Below are positions 10,246 to 21,807 of a stretch of 64,000 bases of DNA, piece by piece. Both the position numbers and the translations under genes were made by a program. Each line of letters begins with the position of its first letter. The first letter of the stretch is position 1. The stretch covers positions 10,540,001-10,604,000 of the forward strand of contig CM073518.1 in the NCBI GenBank assembly GCA_037074615.1, in the 5' to 3' direction. The notes below the pieces were generated by a model that was not told the origin of the DNA, did no database searches, and saw only the letters and a list, made by a program, of their open reading frames with translations. Source of the stretch: Leucaena leucocephala (lineage: Eukaryota > Streptophyta > Magnoliopsida > Fabales > Fabaceae).

Positions 10246-12714
10246 TTAAAGAAATCCAAACTCTTTGACTACTTCATCAAAACGATGATTCCAACTCCGA
10301 GATGCTTGCTTCAGTCCATAAATGGACCTTTGAAGCTTGCACACCTTACCAGAGTCCTCAGAACGCACAAAACCTTCAGGTTGTGTCATGTACACATCCT
10401 CAAGGAGCTTTCCATTAAGGAAGGCTGTCTTGACGTCCATCTGCCATATTTCATAGTCATAATATGCTGCAATGGCAAGGAGGATTCTGATTGATTTGGC
10501 CATTGCAACTAGGGAAAAGGTCTCATCATAGTCCAAACCATGAGTTTGAGTAAATCCTTTTGCAACCAGTCGTGCCTTGAAGACATTTACATTGCCATCC
10601 ATGTCGGTTTTCTCTTTAAAAACCCACTTGCACCCGATGGTTTTTACACCTTCAGGCGGGTCGACTAAGGTCCATACCTTATTGTCGTACATGGATTGCA
10701 TCTCAGACTTCATGGCATTAAACCATTTCTCAGAGTTTGGTCCCACTATAGCTTCTTGATAGGTAGTGGGCTCATTATGCTCAATGAGCAACACATCACG
10801 ACTATCAGAAATCAGAAATCCATATCTCTGAGGCTGAAGTCGTGCCCTATTAGATCGCCTTGGGCCTTGCGTGACTTGAGGAGTCTCAACAACTTCTTGT
10901 GAGTCTTCTCTACTTTCCATCTCTAGTTCTATGGGGTCTTGTGGCTCTCGAACTTCTTCGAGGTGTACCTTGCTCCCAGTGGTTCTTTTAGAGATAAATT
11001 CTCGTTCGAGAAAGATACCATTTCTGACAATAAACACTTGGTTATCAGTAGGGTTGTAGACATAATATCCCTTGGTTTCCTTAGGATATCCCACAAAAAG
11101 GCACTTTGAAGATTTGGGTGCTAACTTATCTGAGGCTTGTTGCTTAACATAGACCTCACATCCCCAAATCTTGAAAAAAGACAAACTAGGTTTCCTCCCA
11201 GTCCATATCTCATACGGAGTCTTTTCAACTGCCTTAGATGGAACACGATTCAGTGTGAACATAGCTATCTCTAGGGCGTGGCCCCAAAAGGACAGTGGAA
11301 GATCTGTTCGACTCATCATGGATCGAACCATATCTAATAGTGTTCGATTCCTCCGTTCAGAAATGCCATTCCATTGTGGTGTTCCTAGAGGAGTCAATTG
11401 TGAGACTATCCCACAATTCCTAAGATGATCGATAAACTCTTGGCTCAAATATTCACCACCTCGATCAGATCGAAGGGCTTTAATTGTTTTACCAAGATGG
11501 TTTTGTACTTCATTTTGAAATATTTTGAACATTTCAAAAGATTCAGATTTATGTTTCATTAGATAGACGTAACCATATCTACTGAAATCATCTATGAATG
11601 TGATGAAGTATAAATAACCTCCTCTAGCATTTTTATTCATCGGTCCACATACATCTGTATGTATGAGGCCCAACAAATCCGTGCCCCTCTCACTGTGCCC
11701 AGTGAAAGGTGACTTTGTCATCTTACCTAACAAACAAGATTCGCAAGTTTCATATGATTCAAAATCAAATGAGTTGAGAAATCCATCTTGATGGAGCTTA
11801 GAAATGTGTTTCTCATTTATGTGGCCCAGACGACAGTGCCAGAGGTATGTCGGATTTAAATCATTTGGTTTGACCCTTTTGGCGGTTATGTTATAGATAT
11901 TTCCATGATTGGGTTGTTCCAAGTTTAATATGTAATGATTAACATGCAAATCACCATGAGCATAGAAAATATCATTACGATAAATGGAACATTTACCATT
12001 CCCAGAAATGGAAGTGTAACCTTCCTTATCCAAATAAGAAAGAGAAACAATGTTACTACTTAAAGCAGGAACATAATAGCAATTGTTCAAAACTAACAAA
12101 AGCCCAGTGGGCAGAACTAATTCATAAGTGCCTACAGCTAAAGCAGCAACCTTTGTTCTATTTCTAACTCGTAGGTCAACTTCACCCTTCTTCAGCTTTC
12201 TACTGTCCTTTAGGCCCTGTATATTTGTACAAATGTGAGAATCACATGTAGTATCTAATACCCATGTAGTGGAAGTAGAGAGATGAATGTCTATAACATA
12301 AATACCTGAAGCGATAGCCCCGCTATCCTTCTTGTTCTTTTTCAGATCTTCAAGGTAGAGTTTGCAATTCCTCTTCCAATGACCCGGTTCATTGCAGAAG
12401 AAACAAACTCCTTCCTTTGGAGGCTTTGCCTTCTTTGGTGCAGGCTTGGTTTCGGGCTTGCCTGACTCTTTGGTCTTACCAGATGAGCCATGACCCTTCC
12501 CCTTGCCCTTGCCTTTCTTTTTCATACCCTTTCCTTTCTGAACCATCAAAACTGTGCTGGGCTTCTTCTTAACAGTCGGCTCAGCAGTTTTAAGCATCCC
12601 ATGCAGTTCAGAAATAGATTTCTCCATGTTATTCTTGTTGTAGTTCATGATAAACTGGTCATAACTTTCTGGGAGTGAGTTCAAGATCAAATCTGTAGCT
12701 AACTCCTGGATCAT
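10246..12714 (-). pseudogene. Copia gag-pol main open segment (822 codons)
   Basis: It starts within gag. A lysine/glycine-rich stretch (about residues 59-100) precedes a CCHC zinc knuckle (C104, C107, H112, C117). The protease motif at about residue 151 reads WVLDTTCDSH; the family normally has DTG or DSG, so the conserved glycine is replaced. The integrase zinc-binding region begins HCRLGH. The integrase acidic residues are visible in HTDVCGP, RSDRGGEY and ISERRNRT (DD35E type). RVT_2 reverse transcriptase starts near GCKWVFKEK and runs through YGLKQASR. It ends at a TAA (10246-10248), after which the same frame continues at 10227. This is the longest open stretch of the element; replication is not expected. 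Confidence 0.92.
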
Positions 12715-12773
12715 GGGAAATCCAAGCCTCTCAAGGTGATCAATTTACCCTTTCATCTTTAAGACATGAGTAC

Positions 12774-13169
12774 TTACTGATGCACCTTTAGCCATCTTAC
12801 AGGAGTGTAAGGCCTTAGTGTCTCATACCTCTCTTGCCTTGCCTTTTGCTGGAATATTTCCTTAAGATGCACAATTATCTCATAAGCCTCCATGTGTTCC
12901 AGATCTCTTTGGAGCTCTGGAACCATGGTGGCAAGCATCAAGCATCCCATATCGACAGAGTCTTCCTTATGCTTCGAATAAGAATCTCTCTGAGCTCTAG
13001 GAGCATTGGCTGCTGGCTCCTCAGGAATGGGTTGATCTAGGACATATACTTTTCTTTCCTGCTTGAGAACAATTCTCAAGTTCCTGAACCAGTCAAGAAA
13101 GTTTGTCCCATAAAGTTTGTCCTTCTCAAGGACAGATCGCAACGATAATGTAGCAGTATTACTAGTCAT
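12774..13169 (-). pseudogene. Copia gag N-terminal part
   Basis: The 131-codon frame begins MTSNTATLSLRS and contains LYGTNFLDWFRNLRIVL, typical of the start of Copia gag (UBN2-like family). Near 12810 a frame change occurs, since the expected continuation (KMAKGASVSTHVLKM) lies in another frame. A TAA follows around 12745 before the main ORF at 12714. The start codon choice is natural because the leader lies upstream and no longer frame exists. Confidence 0.8.
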
Positions 13170-14119
13170 GATGATTCTACAATTAAAATATGCAAGCGAA
13201 TTAGCAATCTCCCACTGAATAAAACAACCCTCAGTTCAATAATTAGTGGGCTAAGATCCATATTTGGCTTAAACTTGAGTCCGCTTTGGCAGGACGCTCA
13301 ACTTTAAGTTATTTAGGTAGGTAACAACTTTACCAATTACATCAAATGTAACTCTTAGATATTTATGGGATTCCATCATCATATGATCCGGCATGTTTTA
13401 ATCCCATCTAATGCCTTGAGACCCAAAACAGTTTTGATAATCTCAATTAAGTCAAACAATAACAAACAAAAGAGTAGCACCATTACTCTTGCTTATCTCC
13501 CCAAGATAACTCAAATGCACTCACTTTGGTGGAGCCTACAAATGAGCGATCGAGGTTTTGACAAGTGTTCATTAATTGAAGGCATATGACTTAAGATTTC
13601 TTTTAGAGGGTTTAATTAATTATCTGATTTACAAAATGCATGTATCTCGGTTGTATCTCATACAAGCAATATGCATATAAAACATACATGCAGTGATATA
13701 ACCATAAGGTGCATAATCTTAAACGTTATGGCTCACCTATCCTAAGTCCCCTCAAGCCAATTAGAGGAGATCTCTAATTAGAATAGTAAAATTACATAAG
13801 AAAACCTCTTTTAACATTCGAAGGGAGTGAGATGAGAAGAGAATGTACAACGAGAGTCATTAAAGGAAGGCACGACAATCAGGCCGTATTTAGAAAAATT
13901 ACAACACTTGAAATCTAGAGCCATATTGTTCACCATACCCAAACATTCAAGAATCAAAATTCATACTATTTGAAGGGCAATAAATGTTTTAAAACATTCA
14001 CACATCAGGAAACTCAGTTTTAAAATTTTTTTTATATAGAATCTTAATTCTATTTCCTTAGACCCCATTAACATTAATTAATCAAATCAATTAACATATA
14101 CCATCGATTTCAGTTTCCT
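13170..14119 (-). other. Copia 5' leader, no coding content
   Basis: This 950-bp AT-rich stretch lies between the shortened 5' LTR and gag. I see no clear primer-binding site: a TGGTATATG at about 14095-14103 (minus) may be a remnant of a Met-tRNA site but is weak. The short ORFs here look random. Confidence 0.5.
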
Positions 14120-15258
14120 TTTAATTCACCTATTTATTTAATTTAAAATAAAGATAAGACGGAATTATATTTGATTTATTCTCATAAATCAAATTTGAGA
14201 TATCTTATCAATTTGAATTTCAAATTCAAATAGATCATATCCATTTAAATTCAAATTCAAAAGTGATAGAAATTTAATTTATCCTTATAAATTAAATCTT
14301 GCAAATATCTCTTATATTATATATATACAAATTTATATATATATAAAATATATAAATCCACCCTAGACTATTCATTGAATCTAGACATCTCTTAGATTCA
14401 ATGAATCTGGACATCATAGCTCGTATTGGGCTGTTTTGTGTGCGACCCTATAGGCCCATATGAAGTTGGCAGTGGCCCAGTTACTATACTGACCCACAAG
14501 TCGTAAGCGGTCTCTAGCAAGGCATTACAACTACCCAAAATATATGAGGATCGATAAACGATGTAACCTTTCATACAACCATATCATGTCCCTTTTGTCA
14601 CACGATATTTCGGTCAAGGATGAGGCATGGAGAACGTCATCCTCCTGTTCCTGACCGTTACTTTCTCGATCCCTGAGTAGTCTGAATATAGAAATGGAAC
14701 TACCCTTCCATTCCAGTATGGCCATACATTTCTCAGACTCACTCATCGAGGGGCCCAGTAATATCTCTCTACGAATGTGAGGGACAAATTCCATCTTGAC
14801 CATTCACATTCCTCCGCATGAAAAACCACTAAGCCCGAGCATAGCCTTTATGATCCCTCGGTCAAAAGTGACTTTTGACTAGGTCAAAGCTGAGCGTTCG
14901 TCATGTAGGAATCCATGATGATCTCAGGTCAAAGGGCATAGTGACATGGCTTGTATATGAGAGAAGCTTATGACTTAACTCATGCAGCTCTCTCATAGCG
15001 GGTCGGTCCGACACCCTGTACTCTTACATGTGCCTATGACTTTGATTTATATCTCTATATCTTCAAAGTCATACTGGTCTTATTTCATCTCTGCTCCCGC
15101 ATAGATGACCGACCAGGGACATTTAGGATAAGATCACAAGTTATCCAAGGATTGTCATCATAGTAAACATGCAAATAATATGATAACATAATTAAGAAAT
15201 TCATAAATCAACAATGTTCATAAGGTAATGATTGGCCCCTAGGGCACAATCTCCAATA
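14120..15258 (-). repeat. Copia 5' LTR, shortened
   Basis: It is closely similar to 4726-5876 but stops at 14120. The remaining roughly 840 bp of the LTR, including the GTCGCGAC array, are missing. It ends CTCCAATA at 15258. The two LTRs differ by scattered substitutions and a shorter AT microsatellite, suggesting moderate age. Confidence 0.8.
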
Positions 15259-15569
15259 CTAGATGCGTGTACAGTGCCAGCATTATGCATGATCTCCCAC
15301 TTGCAATCTGTTAATAGACCTGAATCTAGCACATGTTCCAGCTGTCATTTTCCCTTAGTCCATTCTGTTATTGCTTTGGCCTATGATGGAAAAATGGAAG
15401 GAAACAGATTATTTATCCAAGTAATCACTACAATTATATCAATTATTTCCCAATTGTTCCATCTTCACATTATTAATTAATTCGCTCAATATAATAGTAA
15501 ATATGGACAGAAGTAATAATAAAACTCTCTTTTAACATATTAAAAATCAATGCAAATATGAGTTTATTA

Positions 15570-15993
15570 ACTCCCCCACACTTAGCTTTTGCACTCCGAG
15601 CAAAATTATGGATCAAAACTGAAATTCAAACACACATGTTCAGAACAATTGGCAAAATAGATTTAGCATGAGTACTTGCAATCATAAATCTTTCCCTTCA
15701 ATTGGCAACAATCCAAACTACTCTCATAGGAATCAAATAATCTAACTCATGCAATTCAATCATAATAAGAAATTAGGTTGAGATTTCCTCACAGGGTATA
15801 ATGTTTCACTCCCTCTCTTATCAAGGTGATTTCACTCAACCATCTAGCTTAGGCTTCCTATAGGCTTGTAACCATCCTATATCTCCACCACTGAATGCCA
15901 CAAGGGTTATGGATCAAAAGGTCTTTATTAGGGTTGTAATGATGGAAAGGCTAGATGATGAAATGGAAATGCATGTCAATGATTAATGAAATA
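15570..15993 (-). other. Tat-like internal 3' end with polypurine tract
   Basis: Directly inside the 3' LTR the minus strand carries AAGTGTGGGGGAG (15571-15583), a polypurine tract. The rest is non-coding AT-rich sequence up to the CTGCA target duplication of the group C solo LTR. No gene is seen. Confidence 0.6.
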
Positions 15994-15998
15994 CTGCA

Positions 15999-18821
15999 TG
16001 AAACATCCTCCTTTATATCTCTCAAAGTACTCTTGCTATAGCTCTCTTGAAGTGGATTATATCTCTCTTGCCGAAAATTCTGGTAGAAAATAACTGTACT
16101 GATTCGGTAATTCCCCATGAGAACTACCATTCTACGCAAGTACCCAGGAAAGACTGGATGAACCGGCTAGGTCCACTCACTTCCAGCCTCCTTAGACAGC
16201 ACCTACGTACACAGTACTTTGTATAGTCTACCAGCACAACGGTATTTTCTAACAAATATCTTTAAGTCTTAACCTCAAAAACATGAATTTCCTAGTGTTG
16301 GGCTTACGGTTACTGTTCACTGCCACTATTCACTGGGTAATTCCAGATTACAACCTGAACTTTGGAAATTCATAACTAAATCTAGAAAAATCATTTTAAG
16401 GTGATTCCAATTTCTCATGACAGCTCTTTCATTTAAATTTGAGATAAAAATATGAAAATGATATCTTCTTGTCCAGATCAAATCAGTTTATTCATTGAAC
16501 TTTACTGTTCATTTGGTAAATCTGGAAGTTCCAGTTTCTTTGCCCCATTTTCAAAAATTCATTTCTCCTTGTATACTTATCCAATTGAGTTGAATTACAT
16601 ATGGATTTAAATCTCCATATGTCTACTTTAATCTCACAAAATTTTGAGGAAAAACTCATTCGTTTACTATATGAAATTAGCGCATGAACCTCGCTGCCTC
16701 TGAGTAGTCGTTTTACCTTATTCCAGATTTCAACTCCTAACTTTGAAAAATCATAACAATTCGACTTCTTAACCAAATGAGGCGTTCTTGGTGTCCATTT
16801 AAAGCTATAGATCTTAGATATGTTCATGCCAAATTTCATATGAAAAATCATCATATAAGTCAATCAAAATACCGATGGAAGTACACTACCTCAGATTGGA
16901 TTTATGAGTAGCATGCATCATACAAACCAAAACATCATCTTGTAATTAAAGTGCACACTCTTTAAATTATGTACAGTCATCCATCAACATTTACCCTCTT
17001 GCCTTGAGAAGATCCAGCACCTAGAGCATGTTTAATTATATGGAAGGAATGAGATTTCATGAAAATCCCAATAGCAAGTAATATAAACTATAAGGTTATG
17101 CATGTTTGATTGAATGCCTAACATGTTATCATGCAATGGGAGCTAATTCATGCTTATACATAAGCAATTCTAATATGCATATTGTCATGACATATATTGC
17201 AAGGAGTATCACATACTCATATCACATCATCATCATCATCACACAACATTCCATGCTCAACCAAACCTTCATGCATAACAAGTAAGCAAAACAATCAAAG
17301 CACATAAGTTTATAGTTAGATATTCTTGCTACCTCTTGTAGATCCTTGTTCCTTTCCTTCTTGTAATGGTCTTTCATTGCCACAAATGTCAAAACCTAGG
17401 CATTACAAGATAATTACCAAATTATAACTCCATTCCAAACAAAATCCAAGTCTAGTTTCAATAAGCTCCCTTTTTCCAAAAATTCCCATTTTGGTTCCAA
17501 TGCTTCCCATACTTGTTCCTCCACTTTACCCCCACACAAAATCTCATTCTAAGACCATTGGAAGCATCAAAATTATGAAATTCAAATCACTGTTCACGCG
17601 AGTGAACAGTATCGTGAGGAATTTTCAACATTATAACCTTTAATTCCAATGGTTTCCAAGGTTTAAAACCTTTCCAATCCTACACAAAATCATCATATAA
17701 ACTCAATGGAAGCATTAAATCATTGAAATTCCATTTTCTTCTATCATGAACAGTGTATGAACAGTGCAACCCGAAATGGTAAAGTGAAGAGCATCAACTC
17801 ACCTTACTTGCTCTTTCAAGACCCTTGCTTCTTCCTTGCTTTCTTCCACTTTCTTTCTCTAGAACTCACTTCTCTCTCTAAAGGAGCTCTTGGGTGTGAA
17901 GAATGAATGGAAAGGGGGGGTATTTATAGCAAAAGTCATGTGCCATTTGAAGGCCAAGATCACTTTGGAAACTATTTGATCTAATGGTTAAAGGTTTGAT
18001 CTTGGAATGTCTTTTCACTTTTCACTCAAGACCTTACCACCATGACATCACTAGCATGGCACCACTTGGGACATCTAAGACTACTTCTTGGCACCATTTT
18101 TGAGTCCATATGGGTCCCACCATGTGCCAAACCTAATCCTTACTTTATTCTCTTTTTCTTTATTTCTAAAAATCCATAAATTATTTATTTTTGGACTTGG
18201 GCTCCAAGATAACTTTTGGGCCTTATTGGGCTGGCCTAGGATGACATGTTGGACCTCTTTTATGTCCAATAGCTAATTGGCCCAAATCCCAATGTAATTT
18301 CCTTATACCGATATCCGTAAATTACCCTGATCTTAGCATAAATGCTAATCACCTCTTTTAATTGTTCTAACATTTTTAGAAATTCATTCTAATATAAAAT
18401 GAATTCTCTACAAAGTTTCATAATTTTCTGAGCCCCAGAAGTCCTGTTAAAAATTAAATGCGTTTTCTTTAACCCTTTATCGGTGTCCTTTTTCACTGTA
18501 AATTCCATAATTAATTCTACAGGACTCCTTTTTGACTTCTATCAACTCCATAAATTCTCATATTAATTATAATAATTTACTATCAAATTTCCTCTGATAT
18601 CCATCCATTGTGTGAAATGACTAAAATGCCCTCCATTTACTTCTGGTTTCTTAGGGCATCACAATGGCATTTTCGAAATTTTGCACTTTAGCTCTTAGAC
18701 TTTCTTCCTCTTCCAATTAATCCTTTTCTTTACATAAATATGGCCACCTCTTTTCCTAAAAATATCATATATTTCATTTAACCTGTACATACAACGTAGT
18801 ACAGAAATTAAGGATGTTACA
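15999..18821 (-). mobile_element. Solo LTR, group C, TSD CTGCA
   Basis: The plus-strand edges are TGAAACATCC (15999) and GGATGTTACA (18821), with a perfect 5-bp duplication CTGCA at 15994-15998 and 18822-18826. The length is 2823 bp and no internal region is present. It is inserted in the 3' internal part of the Tat-like element. It is similar to 60626-62932, which has extra sequence after about 62179. Confidence 0.9.
17931..17938 (-). promoter_or_regulatory. TATA box of group C solo LTR
   Basis: The minus strand reads CTATAAATACCCCCCC, the conserved promoter signature of these LTRs. Confidence 0.5.
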
Positions 18822-18826
18822 CTGCA

Positions 18827-20148
18827 CATAATCAAGGTTCCAATATGCAGCTGCAGAAATTGACAAGTCACAAATTATCTTTCTTTAATACAAGTTGAAT
18901 AACACTTTTTGCATATAGTTTCTTTTCTTTCTTCTTTCTTTCTCTTTTCTTTGTATTTCTCTTTTCTTTTTCTCTATATTTTTTTCTTCTTTGTTTTTAT
19001 TTCTTGAACCAGATAACAATTTATTGAGGTTTAGACATTCAACAAGTAATTGAAAATTACCAATCATTCACAATCAAAAACTTACTTCATCAGCAACAAT
19101 CTTGCACAGTACTCATTAATCAAGGATGGAATCTTTAAAGAAAATGAAGGTCTCAAAACGGTAAAGCAAAGGATGTAGTATTTATGTGATTTCTGTTTGG
19201 ACAAGAGGGTTTTGAAAGAAATGCCCTTATCATTTTCACAATTTCATGGAGCTAATGTGGTTTTGAATCAAGGATTGAGACAAGTTCTGCAAAGTTACCA
19301 AACTAGATGTTGTCACACAATGCAATGGAGTATATGTTGAATGCTCAAAATGCTTCCATCTGGCTTACTCTCCCTAATTAGCTTACATGACTAGAATGCA
19401 TGAATTTTAAACAAAGTACATGAGATTAATCATTCATGATGCATAGTTTCCAGTAGTGAATTAATGAAACAAGTAACTAACACTTCATCAAGTTTACCAA
19501 TGTTCAAAATTATATGTTCAAAGTTCAATTTAGATCCATGACAGCTAATTTCAAATGACCAAGCAACAACCAGAACGCAGTAGAAGGATTTTTCAGCAGA
19601 AGATAGATTTTAGTCGCGACAAAAAGGTCATCAGGTCGCGACTGTTTTACTCAGAGGAGAAATTTTTAGCAAACAGGACATATTGGTCATGACATAAATT
19701 GACATTGGTCCTAAAAATCACCGAGAGTAGACCTATAAACACATATGTTTTAGTCGCGACCAAATGACAACCTAGTCATGGCGGATATTCACAGAGAGTT
19801 ACAGTCGAGACAAAAATAAGCACAGACCACGACTAAACATCACAGATGAGTAAATATCAGAGAATATGAACTTTTGGTCACGACAATAGTAAGAAATGAT
19901 CGCGACTAATCTTCACAGAGAAATTTTTTTTACAATTTGAACATATTAGTCGCGACAAAAATATCATGGGGTCACGAATAAAAGACAAAATCACAGTAAA
20001 TATCTGATTCTTATTCACCCATCAAGTTCATCCTCCCTCACACTTAAATTCTACATTATCCACAATGTGAAGAAGCAATAAACACATGCAAAGGCAGCAG
20101 TAATGATCATGACAACACTAAACCAAAATCTTTGATTTATTCATGGGA
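18827..20148 (-). other. Tat-like internal non-coding region
   Basis: No convincing coding region is seen. It holds a pyrimidine-rich tract (about 18917-18990), the GTCGCGAC array (19613-19978) and a sequence resembling a polypurine tract on the minus strand (about 20032-20045). A second such sequence lies just beyond it at about 20178-20189. Both resemble the true tract at 15571-15583. Confidence 0.55.
19613..19978. repeat. GTCGCGAC pair array in Tat-like element
   Basis: Six pairs of GTCGCGAC or decayed variants start at 19613/19635, 19686/19708, 19753/19775, 19804/19826, 19877/19899 and 19949/19971. The spacing within every pair is 22 bp; pair-to-pair distances are 73, 67, 51, 73 and 72. 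Four motifs are intact. Several spacers contain CACAGAGA, the reverse complement of the TCTCTGTG-like spacer seen at 60342. Confidence 0.85.
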
Positions 20149-20552
20149 TTATTTATCTACCCTACTGACTTGGTCTCCTCCCCCACACTTAATCAACAAA
20201 TATAGCTCAAGTATATAGTAAAACTCATGAAAGCAGACTATTGTAAGTGGGGAAACAAGGAAAGAGACAACCTGACTGTCATGGGGGCTTGAAATTCTCT
20301 TTGTACAATTCCATAGATGGCCCTTAACCTGTAATGCTGTACCATCTGCTTCATCATGCCTTATTGGTATAGCCTTCACCCATCTTAAGAGATAATCCAC
20401 AGCTAGAAGAATATAGGCATAGCCAATAGATAATGGAAATAAACTTGTTGATATAACTGCTATATTATCCAGTTTTGTCCCTGCAGTGAAATTCTCAACA
20501 ACTATGTCTTTCCCTTCAAATTTATCATGTTGGTTCTTTCCAAAGCCTTCAT
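20149..20552 (-). pseudogene. Tat-like integrase fragment
   Basis: The frame contains YILLAVDYLLRWVKAIP, matching the Gypsy integrase catalytic-core start (usually LVAVDYVSKWVEAIP), then RHDEAD. The sequence leaves integrase homology soon after (from about KGHLWNC). It follows the protease fragment directly, so the reverse transcriptase and RNase H were deleted between them. The element cannot be autonomous. Confidence 0.7.
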
Positions 20553-21272
20553 TCAAAGGACAGTAGCAGAAAAAGACATTTCAGATTCAATCATATCACT
20601 TTTAGGATTATCAGAATTTTGCAACAGCAGCAATTCATGTTCCTTTTTAGCTTCTTCATTGTATGCATCAATTACACTTAAGCCCAACAATGAGTGATCC
20701 TGATGTGGGTGTCTATACATGTTAAACTGAATTACGTGCCCACCAAATTCCATTTTAATAATTCCCTCTTTCATGCAAATCATGGTGTTAGCTGTCCTCA
20801 TGAATGGCCTTCCTAGAATAAAAGTACTATCATCAAGGGACTTATCTGCCATATCCAGAACATAAAAGTTCACAGGAAAAACAAGGTCCTTAACTTGAAC
20901 TAAAATGTCTTCTAAGATTCCCTTAGGACTTATAGTACTCTTATTAGCCAATTGAGCTAACACTTTAGTGGGTTTAATCAAATTCATTCCTAAAGCTTAA
21001 TAAACTGAACTAGGCATCACGTTAATAGCAGCACCTAAATCTAATAATGCTCTAGGAACATTTATCTTGCCAATTGAACAAGGAATAGAGAATGCACCTG
21101 GATCTTTACACTTTTCTAGAAATTGAGCTCTGAAAAGTGCAGAAGCTTTGGGTCCTAATTGCATCAGTTCATCAAGTTTGTCTATTTTCCTATGGCTGCA
21201 ACTCTTCCTCAAACATTTTGCATATTCAGGTACTCTCTGCACTCTCTCCAGCGTAGGCACATTAACTTCCAT
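20553..21272 (-). pseudogene. Tat/Athila aspartic protease region
   Basis: Two pieces in one frame (20997-21272 and 20553-20987) are separated by a single TAA at about 20997-20999. The first ends in LLDLGAAINVMPSSVY, where the DLGA(S/A) block is the protease active-site motif of Tat/Athila elements. The second has LANKSTISPKGILEDILVQV and STFILGRPFMRTA, the flap and C-terminal blocks. The first piece also shows RKIDKLDELMQLGPKASALF. The family assignment is based on motif recognition only. Confidence 0.8.
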
Positions 21273-21807
21273 GTTGCTGAAAGAATTAATGACTTCCTTG
21301 TTCTATGCCTCCAAGATTTCCTTGCTGCTTATGAGCTCCTTTGGAACAAGTATATCCTTCAGGTCCACTTCTTTCTCAGTTGAATCAGAATAAGTTTCTT
21401 CTTGTTTGAGCTTTAGAGTTATTGCTGGTTGTATTGCTTCAGGTGTATCCACTTTTGGATTTTCTAACTCAGAATGCATTAACTTAATTTCATTTTTATT
21501 TTGATGTCCATAATCGTCAGAGTCTTGTGCAGAATCAATTGATTTTCTGTAAGATCAAGTGTAACTTCCTTCTTCTCAAGGAGTTGTGCTTCATTTTTGC
21601 TTTCAGACGTTTCAACACTTTCAGTTTTCTCAATATTCTTCTTCATTAAGCTGCTGGAATCAGTGTCTTCACCACCTTCCTCTTCATTTTCAGCCTCAGT
21701 AACTTGCTCTTCATGTTGCTCTTCACTTTACAGATTTATAGCATTCACAGTTTTAGGGTTAACAACTATATTTAAAGGTAGATCTCTACTGATCCTTGCC
21801 TGAACAT
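21273..21807 (-). pseudogene. Tat-like gag-protease linker, decayed
   Basis: The minus strand encodes glutamate/lysine-rich stretches upstream of the protease, with several stops. This suits the poorly conserved linker of Tat/Athila gag-pol. It is cut at 21807 by the group A LTR; the rest of gag is absent. Confidence 0.4.

Larger units (their letters stand above)
3886..15258 (-). mobile_element. Copia (Ty1) retrotransposon with internal rearrangements
   Basis: Minus-strand order is 5' LTR (14120-15258, shortened), leader, gag, zinc knuckle, protease, integrase, reverse transcriptase, RNase H, polypurine tract and 3' LTR (3886-5876). Protease-integrase-RT-RNaseH is the Copia order. The LTR starts TATTGGAGATTG on the minus strand. 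A 2.86 kb solo LTR (6895-9749) is inserted in the reverse transcriptase region, which is also partly duplicated. Nonsense codons and frameshifts make it non-autonomous. Its insertion splits the 3' LTR of the Tat-like element. Confidence 0.88.
3424..15569 (-). repeat. Truncated 3' LTR of the Tat/Athila-like element, split by Copia
   Basis: The two pieces (3424-3885 and about 15264-15569) match 34505-34966 and 34967-35268 of the right LTR. The left LTR therefore lacks the last roughly 710 bp of the LTR (33796-34504 in the right copy). The Copia insertion is flanked by CCAGA (3881-3885) and CTAGA (15259-15263), a 5-bp duplication with one mismatch. The LTR terminus at 15569 has TTATTA where the right LTR has TTATCA. 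Confidence 0.7.

Noticed and set aside
14531..14803. 90-codon ORF in the Copia 5' LTR
   Set aside because: It lies wholly within the LTR, is broken in the other LTR copy and has no domain.
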